Of a stretch of 64,000 nucleotides of DNA, positions 8,172-16,916 are shown in pieces; the stretch's first letter is position 1; every line of letters begins with the position of its first letter. Source of the DNA: an uncultured Eubacteriales bacterium (GTDB lineage: Bacteria > Bacillota > Clostridia > Oscillospirales > Oscillospiraceae); assembly GCA_949293985.1 (NCBI GenBank), contig CASFFN010000005.1, positions 1 through 64,000 of the forward strand, written 5' to 3'. The position numbers and the translations under genes are program-made. The notes beneath the pieces were generated by a model that was given only the letters and a program-made list of their open reading frames with translations, was not told the origin of the DNA and searched no databases.

Positions 8172-8435
8172 AAAAGGCGGGGACGCGCGGGCAGACACGG
8201 GTGCCGCTTTCCGGCAGCGCACAGCTGCTGATTTGTGAAGGCGCTGCCGCCGCAAAAATCTGCCGTTGCCGGAATGCGGAGGCAAGGGGTATACGCAAGG
8301 AGAAGCCGCTCTTCGCCTGTTTGGGCGTTATCGCGCTGCACACCTACCGGCAGAGGGCGCGCGGATACCCGGTAAGCCGGAATTTTCCCCAATGTATCCC
8401 CGCCCCATGGCGCCGCGGCGCCATGGGGCAGTTTT
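8172..8435. other. Non-coding stretch with a 28-bp perfect palindrome
   Basis: No convincing gene is seen between the MITE and the MoxR promoter; the open frames here lack ribosome binding sites and overlap each other. The region is G+C rich with many short inverted repeats. At 8402-8429 is a perfect palindrome (GCCCCATGGCGCCG and its complement), followed by AGTTTTATG. It could end transcription entering from the left before the MoxR promoter or bind a dimeric protein. Confidence 0.6.
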
Positions 8436-8438
8436 ATG

Positions 8439-8467
8439 TTTACAAATGCGCAATTTCCCGGTATAAT
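8439..8467 (+). promoter_or_regulatory. Promoter of the MoxR/DUF58/transglutaminase operon
   Basis: TTTACA (8439-8444), 17-base spacer, TATAAT (8462-8467). The start codon at 8556 leaves an untranslated leader of about 80 bases. Confidence 0.75.
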
Positions 8468-8555
8468 GGAAAATAACCTATGCAGAATCACGGAAGATGC
8501 GGCAGGGATGTGGTTTCCTGTCGGGAAAAAGGGAATAAACAGGAGGGAAGACGCC

Positions 8556-9506
8556 ATGAATGAAAATTTACAGGCCGTGTACCAGGTGATGGAGCAGGTG
8601 AGCCGGGTGATTTACGGCAAGGAGGGGGAAATCGCCCAGATTATGCGCACCTTTCTGGCGGGCGGCCATGTGCTGCTGGAGGACATCCCCGGGGTGGGCA
8701 AGACCACATTGGCCCTGGCCTTTTCCAAGGCTATGGGGCTTTCCCATAAACGGATTCAGTTCACCCCGGATGTGCTGCCCGGGGATCTGACCGGCTTTTC
8801 CATCTACCGCCGGGACCAGGAGAAGTTTGTGTACCAGCCGGGAAGCGTTTTCTGCAATCTGCTGCTGGCGGACGAAATCAACCGTACCTCCCCCAAGACC
8901 CAGTCCGCCCTTCTGGAGGTCATGGAGGAACGGCAGGTGACGGTGGACGGGGTGACCCGGGTGCTGCCCCGGCCCTTCCATGTCATTGCCACCCAGAATC
9001 CCATAGGCAGTATCGGCACCCAGCGGCTGCCGGAGGCCCAGGAGGACCGGTTTATGACCAGTCTGTCCATTGGCTACCCCAGCTTCGAGAGTGAGCTGAC
9101 CATGGCTCTGGAGAAAAACCACCAGAGCCGGATTGAAGAAGTGGAAACCATCATGGACGGGGAGCAGCTTCTGGCTGTGGAGCGGGAAATCTCTCAGATT
9201 TACATAAAAGATGTGGTAGCCCGGTATGCGGTGGAGCTGGTCTGGGCCACCCGGCAGCATCCCCAGATTGCCCGGGGCGGCAGCCCCCGGGCGACCCTGG
9301 CGTTGGTGCAGCTGGCCAAGGCGGCGGCCTGGATGAATGACCGGAGCTTCGTCATTCCCGCGGATGTTTCCAGCCAGTTCCCGGCGGTGATTCGCCACCG
9401 GCTGATTCTCACCGCCGAGGCCCAACGGAATCGGGTGGACAAGGAGAAGCTGATTGGAGAGATCCTGACGGCGGTCAAGCGGCCCAGCCTGGGGAAAAGG
9501 CCATGA
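8556..9506 (+). CDS. MoxR-family AAA+ ATPase
   Basis: 316 residues. A chaperone-like AAA+ ATPase that typically assists maturation of metal- or VWA-containing complexes. Walker A GVGKTT is at about 46-51, Walker B LLADEINRT at about 105-113, sensor-1 segment VIATQNPIG at about 144, and a C-terminal lid domain follows. ATG 8556 has AGGAGGG at 8541-8547 and gives the family's usual N terminus. It overlaps the DUF58 gene by 4 bases (ATGA); with the transglutaminase gene this is a widespread three-gene operon linked to the cell envelope. Confidence 0.93.
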   Translation: MNENLQAVYQVMEQVSRVIYGKEGEIAQIMRTFLAGGHVLLEDIPGVGKTTLALAFSKAMGLSHKRIQFTPDVLPGDLTGFSIYRRDQEKFVYQPGSVFCNLLLADEINRTSPKTQSALLEVMEERQVTVDGVTRVLPRPFHVIATQNPIGSIGTQRLPEAQEDRFMTSLSIGYPSFESELTMALEKNHQSRIEEVETIMDGEQLLAVEREISQIYIKDVVARYAVELVWATRQHPQIARGGSPRATLALVQLAKAAAWMNDRSFVIPADVSSQFPAVIRHRLILTAEAQRNRVDKEKLIGEILTAVKRPSLGKRP

Positions 9507-10567
9507 AAAAGCTCCTGTGTCTACTGTGGGTGGCGGGCTGCTGGTACTTAGCTGCCATGTACAAGTCCCTCCCCCTGCTGGTGCTGGGGGTGTGCGGCGC
9601 CGGGATACTGGTGTGCGCTTTCCTGACTCCATATTTTCTCAGCCGGAAAGTAAGGGTGACCTTCCCCAGCGATTTGTTCTTCCTGAAGCGGGGGGAGAAG
9701 GGGGCGATGACGGTAATGGCGGAAAGCCTGGGGCGGCTGCCTCTGGGGAAGGTGACCCTCCGGTTCCGGCTTCCCGGAAAGAAAAAGCGGAAGAAAATCT
9801 CCGTCCCCCGGCTGTCCGGTCAGCAGGCGCTGACCATCCCGATGTCCACAGATGTCTGCGGACTGCACCCGGTGATTCTCAGACGGGTGAAGGTCTTTGA
9901 CTACCTGGGGCTGTTTTCCCACGGACGGCGGAAAAAGCTCCGGGCCCAGGCGGCGGTGTTTCCCAACGCCCCGGCCATGGACATCACCCTGCCGGAGAAT
10001 TTTCTTCCCCACCTGGAGGGGGAGGACACCCCCCAGATGGCACTGGCCGGGAGCAGCACCCAGGAAATCCGCCAAATCCGGGACTATCAGCCGGGGGATT
10101 CCTACCGGACGATTCACTGGAAGCAAAGTGCCCGTACCGATACCCTCATGGTGCGGGAATACGCCAAAGAGGGAAAGCGGAGCCTGACGGTAGCCCTGGA
10201 TATGGCAAGTCCAAAGCCTTTGCCCCCAGCCCGGCGCAACGCCTTTTATGAGGTGGTCCAGAGCCTCCTTCTGGGGCTTACAGCCCGGGAGGTGGTGGTG
10301 CAGCTGTGGTGGAGCCACCGGGAGGGAACGGAGTGCTTGCAGGTTGCCGGGGAGGGGGACTGCCGGGAGGCGCTGCTGCGGCTGTACGAAACCGGCGGCT
10401 TTTTCTCCGGGGAGAAAAAGCTGCTTCCCCGGGAGGGGTTTTTCCTGGACAGCAGTCTGACCCTCTCCTTCCGGGGACAGAAAATCTTCGGATTTTCTCC
10501 CCAAAATTACGAAAATGAGCTGAAAATGCCGATGGATTGGAGGGAAATACCATGGGCCGGAAGGTAA
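9503..10567 (+). CDS. DUF58-domain membrane protein
   Basis: 354 residues: two N-terminal transmembrane helices (about 3-17 and 21-42), an extracytoplasmic-like beta region, and a DUF58 domain with the hallmark IRQIRDYQPGDSYRTIHWK region (about 189-207) and REYAKEG segment (about 217). DUF58 proteins are VWA-like partners of MoxR ATPases. Translation is coupled to the moxR gene (4-base overlap), and the transglutaminase gene starts within its last 16 bases. Exact function unknown. Confidence 0.88.
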   Translation: MKKLLCLLWVAGCWYLAAMYKSLPLLVLGVCGAGILVCAFLTPYFLSRKVRVTFPSDLFFLKRGEKGAMTVMAESLGRLPLGKVTLRFRLPGKKKRKKISVPRLSGQQALTIPMSTDVCGLHPVILRRVKVFDYLGLFSHGRRKKLRAQAAVFPNAPAMDITLPENFLPHLEGEDTPQMALAGSSTQEIRQIRDYQPGDSYRTIHWKQSARTDTLMVREYAKEGKRSLTVALDMASPKPLPPARRNAFYEVVQSLLLGLTAREVVVQLWWSHREGTECLQVAGEGDCREALLRLYETGGFFSGEKKLLPREGFFLDSSLTLSFRGQKIFGFSPQNYENELKMPMDWREIPWAGR

Positions 10568-12726
10568 AAAAAGAGGCCGCCTGGCTGGACCTTCTGCTGC
10601 TGTTCATCGGCCAGTACGCCCTTACAAAGATTCTGGAGGAGGTTCGGGTCCTTACCTGGGACAGCAGCCGAGGTCTGTGGCTGGGGCTGGGGTTCCTTGC
10701 CCTCCTGTGGGGCCTGTACCGCCTCCCCGGCAGATGGCCAACCCTTGCTGCCCTGGGCGTTTTCCTGGTGGGAAGTCTTTGGTACCTGCTGGAAAATGAG
10801 ACGCTCCAGGGACAGCTCACCCGGATTCTGGGAAGCGTCGGGGGCAACGTCACCGGCGATGTGACCACCGCCATGACCTTTCTCATGCTGTGGGTGGCAG
10901 GGCTTTTGTTCCTGGTGGAGATCGTTCTGCATCTTCACTGGCCGTTGCTGCTGGCAGGGGCTGCTTTGCCCCTGGCCTGTCCCTTTATGGCAATCCCACT
11001 GAATCTTCCGGGAATGTTTGCCCTGATGGTGTTCCTCCTGGGCTTCTGGCTGTGGAAGCGGCTGAAAAGCCCGGGAAAGGCTGTTCTGCCGGACGAAAAA
11101 GCCCAAAGAGCCTTCCGGCGGCTGGGTGCGGGGCTCCTGGCAGGGGTGTGCGGCCTGTTCACCCTGTCCTGGGTGGTGGCGGAGGCGGCCCAGCAGACCC
11201 TGTATACCGTTCCTTATCAGGTGGAATCTATGGTGGTGAAGGCCGTCCGCAGGCAGATGGGCGGCACCCTGGACATGGAGGACGGCAGCGTCAGCCGGGG
11301 AAATGTGTACGCCGCCGGGGTTTTGTTGATGGATATTTATACCCCGCAGCAGCCGGAAGCCACCATTTACCTCCACCAATCCTCCCGGGGAGATTATGAG
11401 AACGGCCGGTGGGAAGAAAACTGGGATGAGGAGATTTTCCACCGGATTGAAACCAGCGGCGTGGAATGGGACCGTTGGAGCGGCTCCCCCCAGATGGTGA
11501 TGGACACCCTGGTGTACAACCTGAATTCCGATTTTCGGGGACTGGCCCCCCACCAGCTGTTTATCAATCCGGTGGATGAAAAAGCCCAGGAACCTCTGCC
11601 TTATTTTTCTCAGGAAACGCAGCGGGACAGCGGTGGGAGAAACGGGGTATATTACTATCCCATCAGCCTTTTGAGCGTTCCCTGGGACCGGGTGCAGGAG
11701 GAGACCCCCTGGAGTCGGGAGCTGATGCGGCTCTACCGCCAGGAGGCCCGGAATTACTACACCCGGCTGCCCTCGGGCCAGCTGATGAAATTCCGCCAGC
11801 TGGTAGAGGCCAACCCCATGGAGAGCCTGGAGGAGGTGACCATGTTCATCCGCCACACCCTCACCACCTACGCCGCCTACACCCAGGCGCCGGGTATGTT
11901 CCCCCTGAATGAGGACCCGGCGGAGTACTTCCTGTTTGAAAGCGGCAAGGGTTACTGCCAGCACTTTGCCACGGCGGCGGTGATTCTCTACCGGATGTAC
12001 GGCATCCCCGCCCGGTACGCCACCGGCTATTCCGTGAAACCTTCGGATTTCACCCTGGAAAACGGGGAGTACCACGCAGAGGTGACGGATGAATCCGCCC
12101 ATGCCTGGGTGGAGATTTGCATGCCGGACTACGGCTGGGTGCCGGTGGAGACGACCCCCGGCGGTTCGGAAATCCCGGAGCTTCCGGGAATCTCCCCCGA
12201 GACTTTGCGGGAGGTGCTGGATAACCAGCATTGGGATTATTCCATGTTCCGGCCTCCGGAGCCGGAGACACCCCAGACCCGGCCGGAATACAATCCCACC
12301 CGGCCCCAGAGCCAGGAAGAGCCTGTAAACCTTTTGCCCCTTCTGTGGACGGGGCTGGGGGCGCTGATTCTTTTGGGGGCGTACCTGGGAAGAAAGTGGT
12401 TTCTTACCCGGCAAAGAAAGCTTCCGCCCAAAGCCCTGTATGCGAGACTTGTGGAGGGTCTGCACTTTGCGGGCTTGCTCACCGGTTTTGACGGTCAGGA
12501 GGCGGACTTCGGGACGCGGCTGTCAGCCGTTCTTCCGGAGCTGCAAAAGCTGGACATCCCCCAATTCCTTCTTTTCGTGAACCGGGACGCTTACAGCCGG
12601 GAGCCCTTGCCGGAGGAGAACCGGCAGGCGGTGTGGGAATTCTATGAAACCGCCATGCGTTTGGCTGCCGCCCGGCTTCCCTGGTGGAAAAAATGGATTT
12701 TCCGCTGCGGAAAGATGTATTTTTAG
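10552..12726 (+). CDS. Membrane-anchored transglutaminase-like protein
   Basis: 724 residues: six or so N-terminal transmembrane helices (about 10-215), a large extracytoplasmic part, a transglutaminase-like domain (about 430-550), a further transmembrane helix (about 604-622) and a cytoplasmic C-terminal domain. The catalytic Cys (GKGYCQHF, Cys469) and His (ESAHAWVE, His517) are visible; the third position lies in a GWVPVETTPG segment, Glu instead of the commoner Asp. This is the TgpA-like layout found beside MoxR and DUF58. ATG 10552 is chosen because GGAGGG is 7 bases upstream. The TAG stop (12724-12726) is part of the target duplication of MITE copy 2. Confidence 0.87.
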   Translation: MGRKVKKEAAWLDLLLLFIGQYALTKILEEVRVLTWDSSRGLWLGLGFLALLWGLYRLPGRWPTLAALGVFLVGSLWYLLENETLQGQLTRILGSVGGNVTGDVTTAMTFLMLWVAGLLFLVEIVLHLHWPLLLAGAALPLACPFMAIPLNLPGMFALMVFLLGFWLWKRLKSPGKAVLPDEKAQRAFRRLGAGLLAGVCGLFTLSWVVAEAAQQTLYTVPYQVESMVVKAVRRQMGGTLDMEDGSVSRGNVYAAGVLLMDIYTPQQPEATIYLHQSSRGDYENGRWEENWDEEIFHRIETSGVEWDRWSGSPQMVMDTLVYNLNSDFRGLAPHQLFINPVDEKAQEPLPYFSQETQRDSGGRNGVYYYPISLLSVPWDRVQEETPWSRELMRLYRQEARNYYTRLPSGQLMKFRQLVEANPMESLEEVTMFIRHTLTTYAAYTQAPGMFPLNEDPAEYFLFESGKGYCQHFATAAVILYRMYGIPARYATGYSVKPSDFTLENGEYHAEVTDESAHAWVEICMPDYGWVPVETTPGGSEIPELPGISPETLREVLDNQHWDYSMFRPPEPETPQTRPEYNPTRPQSQEEPVNLLPLLWTGLGALILLGAYLGRKWFLTRQRKLPPKALYARLVEGLHFAGLLTGFDGQEADFGTRLSAVLPELQKLDIPQFLLFVNRDAYSREPLPEENRQAVWEFYETAMRLAAARLPWWKKWIFRCGKMYF

Positions 12727-12870
12727 GGAAGCTCTGATTAAATCGGCAAGAGCTGGCAGGAAGAGTTTTTCGTCAGACAAAAGAATGGAAAACCGGGGAA
12801 TACTTTGTGTATTTCCGGTATGGCGAAAAAGATCCGCTGTCCAGCCGAAGGCGATTTATTCAGAGTTTCC
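12727..12870. mobile_element. MITE copy 2 (144 bp), TSD TTAG
   Basis: Same terminal repeats as copy 1 (GGAAGCTCTGATTAAATCGG start, GATTTATTCAGAGTTTCC end). TTAG flanks it at 12723-12726 and 12871-12874. The left duplication contains the transglutaminase stop codon, so the insertion left the protein intact. The internal sequence diverges somewhat from copies 1 and 3. Confidence 0.85.
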
Positions 12871-12963
12871 TTAGAGCTTTTGCAGGAAGGCGCGGGGAAA
12901 CTCCGTCTCCCCCGGCGGGATGGAAACCGGGGACGCCCGCCATGCCGGAGCAGGCATAGCAAA

Positions 12964-12993
12964 CCGCCGCCACCCGTTTTTCGGTGGCGGCGG
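12964..12993 (-). terminator. Strong hairpin at the convergent end of cbiO
   Basis: An 11-bp perfect stem (CCGCCGCCACC with GGTGGCGGCGG) seven bases past the cbiO stop. It lacks a long T run on either strand, so termination by it is likely but not certain. Confidence 0.5.
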
Positions 12994-12999
12994 CTTCGT

Positions 13000-13842
13000 C
13001 TATTTCAGCAGCCGGCGGATTTCCCGGCGGGCCTGGGAGATGGTGGAGATTCGGCTTCCGTCCCCGATTCCGTCCTTTTTCCGGAGAACCTCCATCAGGT
13101 GACTGATGCGGGGCAGGCGGAGGCGGTGCCTGCGCAGCAGCTCCGGCCGGGCAAACAGCTCCTCCGGGGCGCCTTGGGACTGCACCTGCCCGTCGGAGAG
13201 CAGATAGCAGTAGTCGCAGAGCAATGGCACCATGTCCATGTCGTGGGTGGAGAGGATGACGGTGATGTTTCCCTTTTCCCGGATTTCCCGGAGGACCTTC
13301 CCGATGCTGCTTGCCCCTTGGGGATCCAGCCCGGCGGTAGGCTCATCCAGAATGATGACCTCCGGCTCCATGGCCAGCACTCCGGCAATGGCCACCCGCT
13401 TTTTCTGCCCGTAGGACAGCGCATGGGTGGGCTTGTCCTTCAAATCGGTGATGTCCAGCTGGGCCATGACCTTCTCCACCCGGCGGCGCACCTCCTCAGG
13501 GGGCAGCCCCAGATTCACCGGGCCAAAGGAGATGTCCCGGTACACATCCGCAGAAAACAGCTGGTCGTCCGGGTTCTGGAACACAATCCCCACCCCCTGG
13601 CGCAGCCGCTGGATGCCCTTGCGATTGTAGGTGATTTTCTCCCCGGCAAGGTACACTTCTCCCTCCTCCGGGGTACAGACACCGTTCAGGTTCAAAAACA
13701 GCGTGGACTTTCCGGCGCCGTTGCTGCCTAAAATTCCCGTGATTTTTCCGGCCTGGGCGGAAAAGTCCACCCCGTTTAAGGCTTTGGTGCCGTCGGAATA
13801 GGTATAGTGAAGATTCCTTGCTTCAATGGCATATTGGCTCAC
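13000..13842 (-). CDS. cbiO: Cobalt ECF transporter ATPase CbiO
   Basis: 280 residues. ATP-binding subunit that powers cobalt uptake with CbiM, CbiN and CbiQ. Walker A GSNGAGKST (about 39-47), Q-loop VFQNPDDQLF, signature ALSYGQKKRV, Walker B VIILDEPTAGLD and the H-loop STHDMD are present. The start is GTG 13842 (reading MSQYAIEARN), which overlaps the cbiQ stop as GTGA and has a GGGAGG region upstream; a longer in-frame extension would run into cbiQ. The VFQNPDDQLF segment is typical of ECF and cobalt transporters rather than generic importers. Confidence 0.93.
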   Translation of the reverse strand: MSQYAIEARNLHYTYSDGTKALNGVDFSAQAGKITGILGSNGAGKSTLFLNLNGVCTPEEGEVYLAGEKITYNRKGIQRLRQGVGIVFQNPDDQLFSADVYRDISFGPVNLGLPPEEVRRRVEKVMAQLDITDLKDKPTHALSYGQKKRVAIAGVLAMEPEVIILDEPTAGLDPQGASSIGKVLREIREKGNITVILSTHDMDMVPLLCDYCYLLSDGQVQSQGAPEELFARPELLRRHRLRLPRISHLMEVLRKKDGIGDGSRISTISQARREIRRLLK

Positions 13843-14615
13843 AGAATTCCCGCCTCCCACAGATAACATAAAACCTGCCCGGAAAGAATCAGGGCTGCCC
13901 AAAAATAGCAGAACGTTCCCTTTTCATAGCCCTCCGGCAGGGTTTTTAAGGTGCCGGTGTAGCCCCGGGATTCCAGGGCGCAGTACACCCGGTCGGCCTT
14001 TTTCCAGGCTCTTAAAAACACCATGGAGGCGAGCATTCCCAGGGAGCGGAGGCTCCGGGAGAAGCCCCGGTAGCCCAGCCGGGATTCCTGGGCGGTGCGG
14101 ATTTGCCCCGCCGTTTCCCACAGTACAAAGATGAATCGATAGATCAGCTCCATCAGCTCGATAAGAAGCCCCGGGATGTGGAGCCGGGACAGGCCCTGGG
14201 TCAGGTCCGTCATGGGGGTGGTGAGGTTGAGAAAATACACCGCCGCCATCACGCCCATGGACTTGCTGCAAATGGAGAGCATCTGCAATATGGCCCCCTG
14301 GGTAAAGCCCAGGAGCTTTCCCCCCACCGGGATGGCCGCCGCCATGGCGGTGCCTGCCGGGTGCAGCCCCACGCCGATGGTGAGGCACCCCAGAAGAAGG
14401 AAGGTCAGAGGCACCAGAAGGAACCGGAAGAACACCCGGAAGGGGATTTTTCCCCAGAAAACCGTGAGAACTGCCATAAAAACCAGGGTAAAAAGCCCCG
14501 GGGCAACGCCTCCCAGAATCAGGCACAGGGTCAGCGCTAAGAGGCTGAGGACGGCCTTGGCCGCCGGGTTCATCCGCCGGAGCCGGGAGCCGTATGCGTA
14601 TCGATCCGTCCCCAT
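13839..14615 (-). CDS. cbiQ: Cobalt ECF transporter transmembrane subunit CbiQ
   Basis: 258 residues with four to five transmembrane helices. The cytoplasmic coupling segments, with the Ala-Arg-Gly type motif degenerated to ESRGYTG and ESRLGYRG, connect to CbiO. It starts one base after the cbiN stop and overlaps cbiO by 4 bases, so it belongs to one cbiMNQO transcript. Confidence 0.92.
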   Translation of the reverse strand: MGTDRYAYGSRLRRMNPAAKAVLSLLALTLCLILGGVAPGLFTLVFMAVLTVFWGKIPFRVFFRFLLVPLTFLLLGCLTIGVGLHPAGTAMAAAIPVGGKLLGFTQGAILQMLSICSKSMGVMAAVYFLNLTTPMTDLTQGLSRLHIPGLLIELMELIYRFIFVLWETAGQIRTAQESRLGYRGFSRSLRSLGMLASMVFLRAWKKADRVYCALESRGYTGTLKTLPEGYEKGTFCYFWAALILSGQVLCYLWEAGIL

Positions 14616-14616
14616 A

Positions 14617-14901
14617 TCAGGCGGCCTTCTTGTGCTTGCCTATCATGTAGCCGACGCAGAAGAATACCACGCCGGAGCCGATGGCGGCCTGGAGGGCAAA
14701 GAGGAGGGATTCAATCTCGCCGCTGGCAGGCTCAAAAATGGGGGAGAAGATGGGCTCATATTCCGGCGCCAGATTCATGATCACTTCTTCTGCCTGTCCG
14801 TCGGCGCCGCCGAACTCCGCATCCCGGCACAGCCACAGAGGGATTGCCGCAAGGACCACCACAATGAGAATCAAAATCAGATTTTTCTGCCAAAGTTTCA
14901 T
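14617..14901 (-). CDS. cbiN: Cobalt transport protein CbiN
   Basis: 94 residues: transmembrane helix (about 6-22), an extracytoplasmic acidic loop with an APEYEPIF segment, and a second helix (about 66-86) ending in a basic tail. This matches CbiN in size and topology, the auxiliary component that promotes Co2+ loading of CbiM. Start ATG 14901 follows AAGGAGG and is 12 bases after the cbiM stop. Confidence 0.9.
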   Translation of the reverse strand: MKLWQKNLILILIVVVLAAIPLWLCRDAEFGGADGQAEEVIMNLAPEYEPIFSPIFEPASGEIESLLFALQAAIGSGVVFFCVGYMIGKHKKAA

Positions 14902-14913
14902 GGTTTTTCCTCC

Positions 14914-15621
14914 TTACAGTACGGAAAGCTCCCGCAGCTCCTCTTTGCTGTACTTTTCCAGAATGTTGAAAATCACCACGGTAAGCATTCCTTCCGCGAT
15001 GGCCAGGGGAATCTGGGTCAGGGCAAACACTCCCAAAAACTTTACGAAACCGCCGTAAACCACACCCAGCTGAATGGAGGTGACCACATAGGTCAGCAAA
15101 TCTCCCAGGCAGGCGGCGGCAAAGACACAGATGGGAGTGGACACCTTCCCCTTTTTCAAGCCCTTGAACACCAGCCAGGCGACCACCGGGCCGGCAATGG
15201 CCATGGAGAAGGTGTTGGCACCCAGGGTGGTGATACCGCCGTGAGCCAGAAGCAGCGCCTGGAACACTAAGACGATGAAGCCCAGCACGGAGGTGATTCC
15301 CGGCCCGAACAGCACCGCACCCAGACCCACGCCCGTGGGGTGGCTGCAGGAGCCGGTGACGGAGGGGATTTTCAGGGCGGACAGGACAAAGGCAAAGGCG
15401 CCGCACATGGCAAGGAGAATCTTCGCCTTAGGCGTGGCGGCGATCCGCTTTTTCATGCCCACAAGTCCGTAAATCAGGAAGGGCAGGCACAGGAGTCCCC
15501 AGGCAACGCTCCACCCGGCAGGGAGGAACCCCTCGCCGATGTGCATGGCGTTGGCTCGCAGAGGCAGCACAATACACCCCAAAGCCAGGAGAAAATACGC
15601 GTTTTTCAGCCATCTTTTCAT
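14914..15621 (-). CDS. cbiM: Cobalt ECF transporter substrate-binding subunit CbiM
   Basis: 235 residues. Substrate-specific membrane subunit for cobalt. The N terminus looks like a cleavable signal peptide ending in ANA; cleavage would expose MHIGEGFLP, the N-terminal Met-His that family members use to bind the metal. The GSCSHPTG segment (about 91-98) and multiple hydrophobic helices are also typical. ATG 15621 is preferred (AAAAAAGGA upstream). The gene is headed by a cobalamin riboswitch, so vitamin B12 shuts down cobalt import. Confidence 0.93.
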   Translation of the reverse strand: MKRWLKNAYFLLALGCIVLPLRANAMHIGEGFLPAGWSVAWGLLCLPFLIYGLVGMKKRIAATPKAKILLAMCGAFAFVLSALKIPSVTGSCSHPTGVGLGAVLFGPGITSVLGFIVLVFQALLLAHGGITTLGANTFSMAIAGPVVAWLVFKGLKKGKVSTPICVFAAACLGDLLTYVVTSIQLGVVYGGFVKFLGVFALTQIPLAIAEGMLTVVIFNILEKYSKEELRELSVL

Positions 15622-15716
15622 GTTAAAATCATCCTTTTTTCTAAGATTCTTCACAAAAACGCTTCCCGGGCCCTGGAAAGCGCTTCCGGCGCAAAAAGAC
15701 CGTACCTGCTCCTGAC

Positions 15717-15756
15717 AAAAAAGCTGCCCCAGCCCAAAGAATAGACCGGGGCAGCC
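15717..15756 (-). terminator. Intrinsic terminator between the cobalamin riboswitch and cbiM
   Basis: On the minus strand GCTGCCCC (15755-15748) pairs with GGGGCAGC (15730-15723), followed by TTTTTT (15722-15717). Being upstream of cbiM and downstream of the riboswitch, it is the likely expression platform for B12-dependent premature termination. Confidence 0.8.
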
Positions 15757-15805
15757 GTTTTCTGCCGCTCAAAAGTTGCCGGAGGGATAACCCTTCGGCC
15801 ATATG

Positions 15806-15993
15806 TGCACAAGCAGGTCTTCTGACTTACGCTTCACAGGCAACCGGGCAGCCTTCTCAGGAAAAATCCCAATGACCGACTTTCGTCACGCCCGGCACCT
15901 CCACGCATACAGCGGCGGTACCGTCCCGGATTCTCACCGGGTTCCCTATTCTCCCCAGCCTCCATACGATGACAGGGGCACTTCGCATTTTCA
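15806..15993 (-). promoter_or_regulatory. Cobalamin (B12) riboswitch
   Basis: The minus strand carries the conserved elements in order: GGGAACCCGGTGAGAATCCG, then the GGGACGGTACCGCCGCTGTA region (within about 15905-15955), and the B12 box GTCAGAAGACCTGC (15826-15813). Binding of adenosylcobalamin is expected to favour the terminator at 15717-15756 and lower cbiMNQO expression. Confidence 0.95.
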
Positions 15994-15999
15994 GCAAAA

Positions 16000-16028
16000 A
16001 TTGTAACATGGGAAGGAAAACTTGTCAA
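16000..16028 (-). promoter_or_regulatory. Promoter of the riboswitch-cbiMNQO transcript
   Basis: Minus strand TTGACA (16028-16023), 17-base spacer, TACAAT (16005-16000), directly before the riboswitch. The -35 box overlaps the stop codon of the preceding gene. Confidence 0.85.
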
Positions 16029-16351
16029 TCCCTTTCCCTTTTTCTTCGGAAAAATAGGGCGCTGTGAAGGCCCAGGACAAAGACGCTTCCTATGGAGAGG
16101 AGCTTATGAAGCCCCAGAACCGCCGGGTATTCCTCCAGAATCATCCCCAGGACGCCGGAGGCAAAGGCGGCAATCACCAGGGCCAGAAGAAACAGGCCCA
16201 GCTTACTTTTTCTTCTTGCAGTGAAGATATGGACAAGGCTCAGAAGCAGAAAGACCGTGGAGGCCAGCTTATGGACAATCACCCCGGTGAAGGGTACGGA
16301 CACGGTGGCAAGAAAGCTCACCAGCAGCAAAACCCCCAGGATTTTCTTCAT
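16025..16351 (-). CDS. Small four-helix membrane protein with paired histidines
   Basis: 108 residues with four predicted transmembrane helices. A histidine lies near the membrane edge in several helices (VIVHKL, LVHIF, GLHKLL, GLHSALF), the pattern of small b-type cytochrome-like membrane proteins (DUF4405-like). Heme binding is an inference. ATG 16351 overlaps the stop of the DUF454 gene by 4 bases (ATGA), and AAGGGGAG precedes it, so the two are co-transcribed. Confidence 0.6.
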   Translation of the reverse strand: MKKILGVLLLVSFLATVSVPFTGVIVHKLASTVFLLLSLVHIFTARRKSKLGLFLLALVIAAFASGVLGMILEEYPAVLGLHKLLSIGSVFVLGLHSALFFRRKRERD

Positions 16352-16737
16352 GCCATCTCCCCTTCCTTTACCAGGGTCTTGACCCCAAAGACAAAGTAGA
16401 GAATGTGGAACACCCACACGCAGGCAAGGGTGATGCACCCGGCGTAAATCCCCCGGCTGCCCATGATATAGAAGCCGATGCTCATAAGGGCCGTGACAGT
16501 GAGCATAATCCGCACCTTGGTTTTCCTGGTCATCCCCCGTCCGGCGGCAAAGTCGGCTAAGTTGTTTTTGTAAAGCTTGGTACCCTTGAACCAGGCATCC
16601 AGCCTTTTGGAGCTTTTGGCAAAGCTCCAGGCAGCCAGCATGAGAAAGGGGAAGGCAGGAAGCAGGGGCAGCACCGCACCCAGGGCTCCCAGCCCTACGC
16701 CGATACAGCCCAATACAATATAAAATACTCTTTTCAT
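16348..16737 (-). CDS. YbaN/DUF454 family membrane protein
   Basis: 129 residues. Matches the YbaN (DUF454) family: N-terminal hydrophobic helix with the LGALGAVLPLLPAFPFLMLA stretch (about 18-37), FAKSSKRLDAWF, then a C-terminal pair of helices. Function unknown. ATG 16737 follows AAGGAATG. MITE copy 3 ends 18 bases upstream, so any promoter must lie in the element or the gene must be read through from the YgbA_NO operon. Confidence 0.8.
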   Translation of the reverse strand: MKRVFYIVLGCIGVGLGALGAVLPLLPAFPFLMLAAWSFAKSSKRLDAWFKGTKLYKNNLADFAAGRGMTRKTKVRIMLTVTALMSIGFYIMGSRGIYAGCITLACVWVFHILYFVFGVKTLVKEGEMA

Positions 16738-16755
16738 GGTTTCATTCCTTTCTTG

Positions 16756-16916
16756 GGAAGCTCTGAATAAATTGGCAAGAGCTGGCAGCGAGAGATTTTT
16801 CGTCAGACAAAAGAATGGAAAACAGCGGAATACTGTATGTATTTCCTGTTTTTCATTCTGCATGGCTGGCGAAAAAGATCCGCTATCCAGCCGCAGACGA
16901 TTTATTCAGAGTTTCC
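16756..16916. mobile_element. MITE copy 3 (161 bp), TSD CTTG
   Basis: Longest of the three copies. It starts GGAAGCTCTGAATAAATTGG and ends GATTTATTCAGAGTTTCC, flanked by CTTG at 16752-16755 and 16917-16920. It lies between the DUF454 gene and the YgbA_NO-family gene. Its terminal repeat supplies the last codons and the TAA stop of the latter (stop at 16902-16904). Confidence 0.88.

Noticed and set aside
8168..8557. Overlapping frames of 60-130 codons around the MITE and MoxR leader
   Set aside because: They run through the MITE, the palindrome and the promoter, have no Shine-Dalgarno and no resemblance to any protein I know.
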